A stretch of 64,000 bases of DNA from Microcebus murinus. Its lineage: Eukaryota > Chordata > Mammalia > Primates > Cheirogaleidae. The position numbers and the translations under genes are program-made. The notes beneath the pieces were generated by a model, which saw only the letters and a program-made list of their open reading frames with translations, made no database searches and was not told the DNA's origin. The stretch covers positions 45,771,400-45,835,399 of the forward strand of contig NC_134116.1 of NCBI RefSeq assembly GCF_040939455.1. The letters are read 5' to 3'. Below, in pieces: positions 60,141 through 64,000 of the stretch. Position 1 is the stretch's first letter. Every line of letters begins with the position of its first letter.

Positions 60141-61084
60141 TGGCAAACTTCTGGACTAACTCCAGTCATTACACATTTGGAAAGGGTTTCACACAAAGGT
60201 ATTTTGTGCATGAATAGTCTAGAGGAATAGGTTTCTGGACCAACTAGTGGGTAGCTAATTTTAAAAAGTCAGTTTACCATAACAATTATTCTATGAGCTG
60301 TAGAGCCGATCTCATTAAAGAAGGAAGGGAATCATAAATTAGAGGGGAAGCAAACACATTAATATGCCTAATGCTTCCTCTCTTAACATGGACATTACAA
60401 ATAAGATTAAGAATACAGCTTTATCTTGTCATTCCTTTCCCCTTTATTTAAAAAAAATAAAATAAAAATTAATGTTTAGTGAAGATTTTCAAATATGATA
60501 GCTCTCAGATTCTTCATTTGGTTTTTCAGGAACATTTACAGAATATCTACGTATTTGTTCAAAAACCTCTTCAAAAGCTTCCTAGTTATTTTATTAGTTT
60601 ACTCAATTACCATAACCTCTTTTGTTTTATTGAAATATTTTGAAATTTCTATCTATTTGATTTCTCCAGTGGCCACCCACTTTCTTCTAAAATCTGTTTT
60701 GGAATTAGAATGAATTGCTTAAGGCTGTTCATGATAGCTATTTGAGAAAATAAAATATGTATGCCCCATCTCATATTTTGTTGAAAAACCTTCAATATTT
60801 TTATTCTCATTTATTTGGTTTATTTTAAAATACAAGCTTTTGCATGTGTATTTTTATATTTTTACTCAGGTGGTTAAAACATCCATTCTTCTCTTTTATT
60901 TCTCTCTCCTCTCACAAACTTTCTCCAAACATTAAAATATATTTTCAAATTTTATATATTTTTTTCCTTTAGGAAAAGATTGTAGGTATCTATGTAATAT
61001 ATGCAATGGACTAAACATTTATAAGATATATTTCCCCAGTTTTAGGGATAGTTCTAAAAGTCTGTTCTCATAAATCTTACTACT
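60141..61084. other. Intergenic DNA without recognised element
   Basis: AT-rich sequence; nothing recognised. Confidence 0.4.
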
Positions 61085-61460
61085 AAATTCCATTTTTATT
61101 CATTCATTTATCCCACAAATATTAATTGAATATTTATATATCTTAGGCAGTGATGGGTTCTGAAATGTAGGAGCCTGAGCCCATATAAGTTTGGAGTCTG
61201 TTTTATATAAAATACTGTGAGACATTTTACAAAATGACAAATGTTTACCAAAAACCTATGAACTGTGAACACATTGTTTGGGGCCTTTTCTAGGGTCTTG
61301 GAAAGGCTTTTAGGGTTCTGTAAGGGGTCCTGAAGTTTAAGAACTTCATTATCTTCATAGAAAATCTGCCTCCTATTTCAAGCATATGGCCAGTGCTGGA
61401 GATATAGAGATATAGAAGGTATCTTACTAGGACTACATTTATGAAGCTTATAGCATAGAT
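61085..61460 (-). repeat. L2 3' end, reverse, interrupted
   Basis: 'tattcattcatttatcccac' with 'aaatattaattgaatattta' at the left and 'gccagtgctggagatataga', 'tttatgaagcttatagcata' at the right are reverse L2. About 200 bp of unrelated sequence (61165-61370) separates them and may be a later insertion. Confidence 0.6.
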
Positions 61461-63579
61461 GGAAATATTTAAACAAATCTCATATCCAATCAAAATTTCT
61501 GCTTCTGTTCTACTCTGGGTAATCTTTTTACTTGTTCAGCTTCTCCTATCTGATCTCCTTTCCCATTCCATACACTGTGGCTTCTGGTACCCAGCTCACT
61601 CCATTCAATTCCTTATTTTTCCCATCACATGACGTGCTATTCATGCCAACGTTAGCCTTTGTTAGAACCTAGCTAATCCAGGATCAGTGCTTTGTTTGTG
61701 GGTAGTTCATCCTACGAATGTGTATTGTAAACACTCAAGAAACAGAACTATGAGCATTCTCATTCCATGGCTATTTCAAATAATTTCTTTTTTGTAAGCA
61801 ATAATTCCTCCTAGGTTATACCAGGTAAAGAGCCATATTTATGATCATAAATTAGTGTTTTTATGACTTCTTTCTCAACCCTTCATGAAATCTAGATACA
61901 ATCAGACTCCTCTAAAAAGATCTGAGCATCATTAAGGGCTTGTAGCAAAAGCTCTCCCCAGACTAACCCCTTGGCTGCTGAGATAACTGCTCTCAGATTC
62001 TGGTTTGCTGTCATTAAGTCTACAGTTATGGCCATTGTCAAAGTTCACAGCATTTCTCCAAGGTGCAACCATAGCTGTGATGCCTAATGAAGTCTACACT
62101 GAGGCTATAATGCTCAAGGTCAAAGAAGTTATGATCTGAATCTGGAAGAAAATGTCCAGAGTTTTGACAAAACAGATGGAACATCTTCCAGTACTGCAGA
62201 GGTTGAAGCCCTGATGCACTAATTGCATGATTAGACAATGTCTCAGAAAGTCTGTAGTGGAGAAAATAAGAAAACAAACATCATCATCACCACTTGATAT
62301 TTTTTGGGTTTTTTTTTTAACGTTATAAAAAAGTTTTCAAGCATACATAAAAGTTGAAAGAATTTTTAGTGAACATTATATAACCACTACATTGATACTC
62401 CTGCCAATATTTTACTGTTTTACTGTATTTGCTTAACCACATCTCTACCCATCTATCCATCCAGATTCTGGTTTTTTGATACATTTTAAAGCACACTTTT
62501 GCCTACATTCTTTTCAGCATGCATAACATTAAAACTAGAGTGAATGGGAGTATTTTTGGAAGTGAGGAGTATTAAAATAGCAATTTTCTCTTTTATTTCT
62601 TGTGTAATAAAAAATCTTGTTTTATGGTTATTGCTTTCTTTGATTTTTTCTAAGAAAGGTTTGTTGTACCTTATTGTTCTGGATTTCATCATTTACCTTC
62701 AAATTCAGATTGTTCTCCACAACTCCTTAAAGGACTTGGTGACCTTATTCATATTCTACTTCTTTACTGAAACTTCTATTTTTATTATGGGTAGCTCTAA
62801 TATTGATTAGCAACCTGGATGCTAACTCAGAACTTGTTATGACCTAGACACAATTTACTTGTGAGATTATTGGGAGGCAACACTCCATGGCATTTCTTCA
62901 CTTCAGTTTGGCTTATCTTGTCAAAGATTTTTGAATAACAAACAGCTTCAGCAACTCTGTCCCTCTGCGTTAGAAGACTGATTTGTTTCCTGCCCAGTAT
63001 AGTATAGAGAATATCTTCCTGCCTGAAAACATTTCACTTTGTTAAAGTTTTCTTCCTCTACACAGAGATTTGCTTACATTCCAGGGTAACAAGAAAATGA
63101 TTCCTCTGGGAGCAAATGTTGGCCAAGGTTGCTAGAGCCACCTTTATTTGATGTGTCCTGGACACAGTGTACCATAGCTGTGTGCTCAACATCCACCTGT
63201 GCCTGCTTTAACATGTTACAGCATCTCTCACACCATTCATTCTTCACTAAATTACCTTTCAGTGTGTCATCCAACACCTGATTTCTCTTTCCTTCATCTC
63301 ATGCCTTTGGCTCACAACTTAACTTACCTGTTGCCCTTATCTTAAAATTTCTTCAATACCTTGTGCAACTGCTGCACCCGTACTATAAATATCCTATTCA
63401 TACAACAAGCTGATATCTCTACTCTTGTGCTTAGACTTTTGGACTCTGCTAGCAGAAAAGTGGAAGGTAGGGTTGACATTTAAGGACTGTGATGACTTTA
63501 GCTGGGTCATCAATCCTACCAGCAATTTTATATTATTTTGCTCTTTTGTTTGTTTGTTTGTTTATTTAATCTTGCTCTA
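61461..63579. other. Intergenic DNA without recognised element
   Basis: AT-rich. Minus-strand frames at 62038-62277 and 63074-63277 lack recognisable domains and upstream signals, so I do not call genes. A TTTG run lies at 63546-63566. Confidence 0.35.
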
Positions 63580-63830
63580 AATCCTTTTCTTTTGCACTCC
63601 TTCTATAAGCTATAAAATCTATCAATGTTTCCTCATGACTTTCAAGCTAAAATCCAGACTTCTTAGAATAGTTAACTTTCTACATGGTCTGGTTTCAGAT
63701 TGGAATGCAAGGCTAATCATACTTCACCAATACAAATGACTTGCAGTTCCCCAAGTAAGGGGTGATCTGTCATGTCTGATGTTTTGCAAATGCTTTTCTT
63801 CTCTATGGATTGCACAGCTCTTTCCATCTA
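63580..63830 (+). repeat. L2 LINE relic
   Basis: 'tgactttcaagctaaaatcc', 'tctacatggtctggtttcag' and 'gatgttttgcaaatgctttt' are a diverged L2 in forward orientation. Confidence 0.55.
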
Positions 63831-64000
63831 GTGGAGGTGTATTAATGCTTCCAAACTTGGTTCAAACATCAACAACTCCTAGCATGGCTTTGAGGACAGA
63901 TCTACCTTGATTCAATTCCTTACTTAGCTCAGACAAGGTACTTAACATCTATAAATTGTGTATTCTTACAGAATGTATATAATTATGCTTTTTAAGTTTG

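Noticed and set aside
63074..63277. 67-codon minus frame with several Cys residues
   Set aside because: Considered as a small zinc-binding protein or pseudogene exon, but no recognisable spacing pattern, homologue or flanking splice signals.

Overview
The window is nuclear DNA of a primate, most probably a strepsirrhine of the lemur group. It is AT-rich and almost gene-free, with dimeric Alu-type SINEs, L1, L2, MIR, MaLR LTRs and DNA transposon relics. The best lineage clue is the Alu at 16812-17160. Its linker, with the ATTGGCCAACTGATATATA stretch, and its right-arm 'GACGCCACGGCACTC' wording are of the kind I associate with lemur Alus rather than human ones. Several L1 tails share a 3' end ('catattatggg...gtacaaatgtttagg') that is also unlike the human L1 tail.

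Only one functional protein-coding segment is visible: the terminal coding exon of protocadherin-9 (PCDH9), + strand, 27308-27681. Everything upstream (1-27307) is therefore read as the 3' part of its last intron. A 3' UTR of about 1.8 kb follows (to about 29475), and the rest (29.5-64 kb) looks like the gene desert downstream of PCDH9.

Layout: 1-27 kb, intron with an L1 tail (2.4 kb), a complete but dead mariner transposon (4.3-5.6 kb), Alus (5.9, 8.8, 16.8 and 27.0 kb), a 5'-inverted L1 (9.8-10.7 kb), an 82-bp mariner-like MITE (13.0 kb), a tiny L1 tail (14.0 kb), L2 and MLT1 LTRs (16.6-18.7 kb) and MER5-like relics (19.2-19.6 kb). 27.3-29.5 kb, PCDH9 exon and UTR. 30.1 kb, a hAT-like MITE. 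32.4-35.6 kb, an L2 split by an old L1. 36-43 kb, microsatellites, MIR, L2 and a nested L1 in L2. 44.9-48.6 kb, a MaLR element with both LTRs, its 5' edge carried on a 130-bp inverted duplication and its 3' LTR split by two further insertions. 55.3-56.7 kb, a decayed near full-length TRIM75-like gene copy on the minus strand. 57-64 kb, MIR/L2 relics and a CpG-bearing unique segment.

No RNA gene, CRISPR array or operon is present, and I did not find a new biological system. The most interesting signals are structural: two mariner families, two L1s with twin-priming signatures, an inverted duplication anchored on an LTR edge, and a displaced TRIM pseudogene. Repeat family names are from recognition, not database search.
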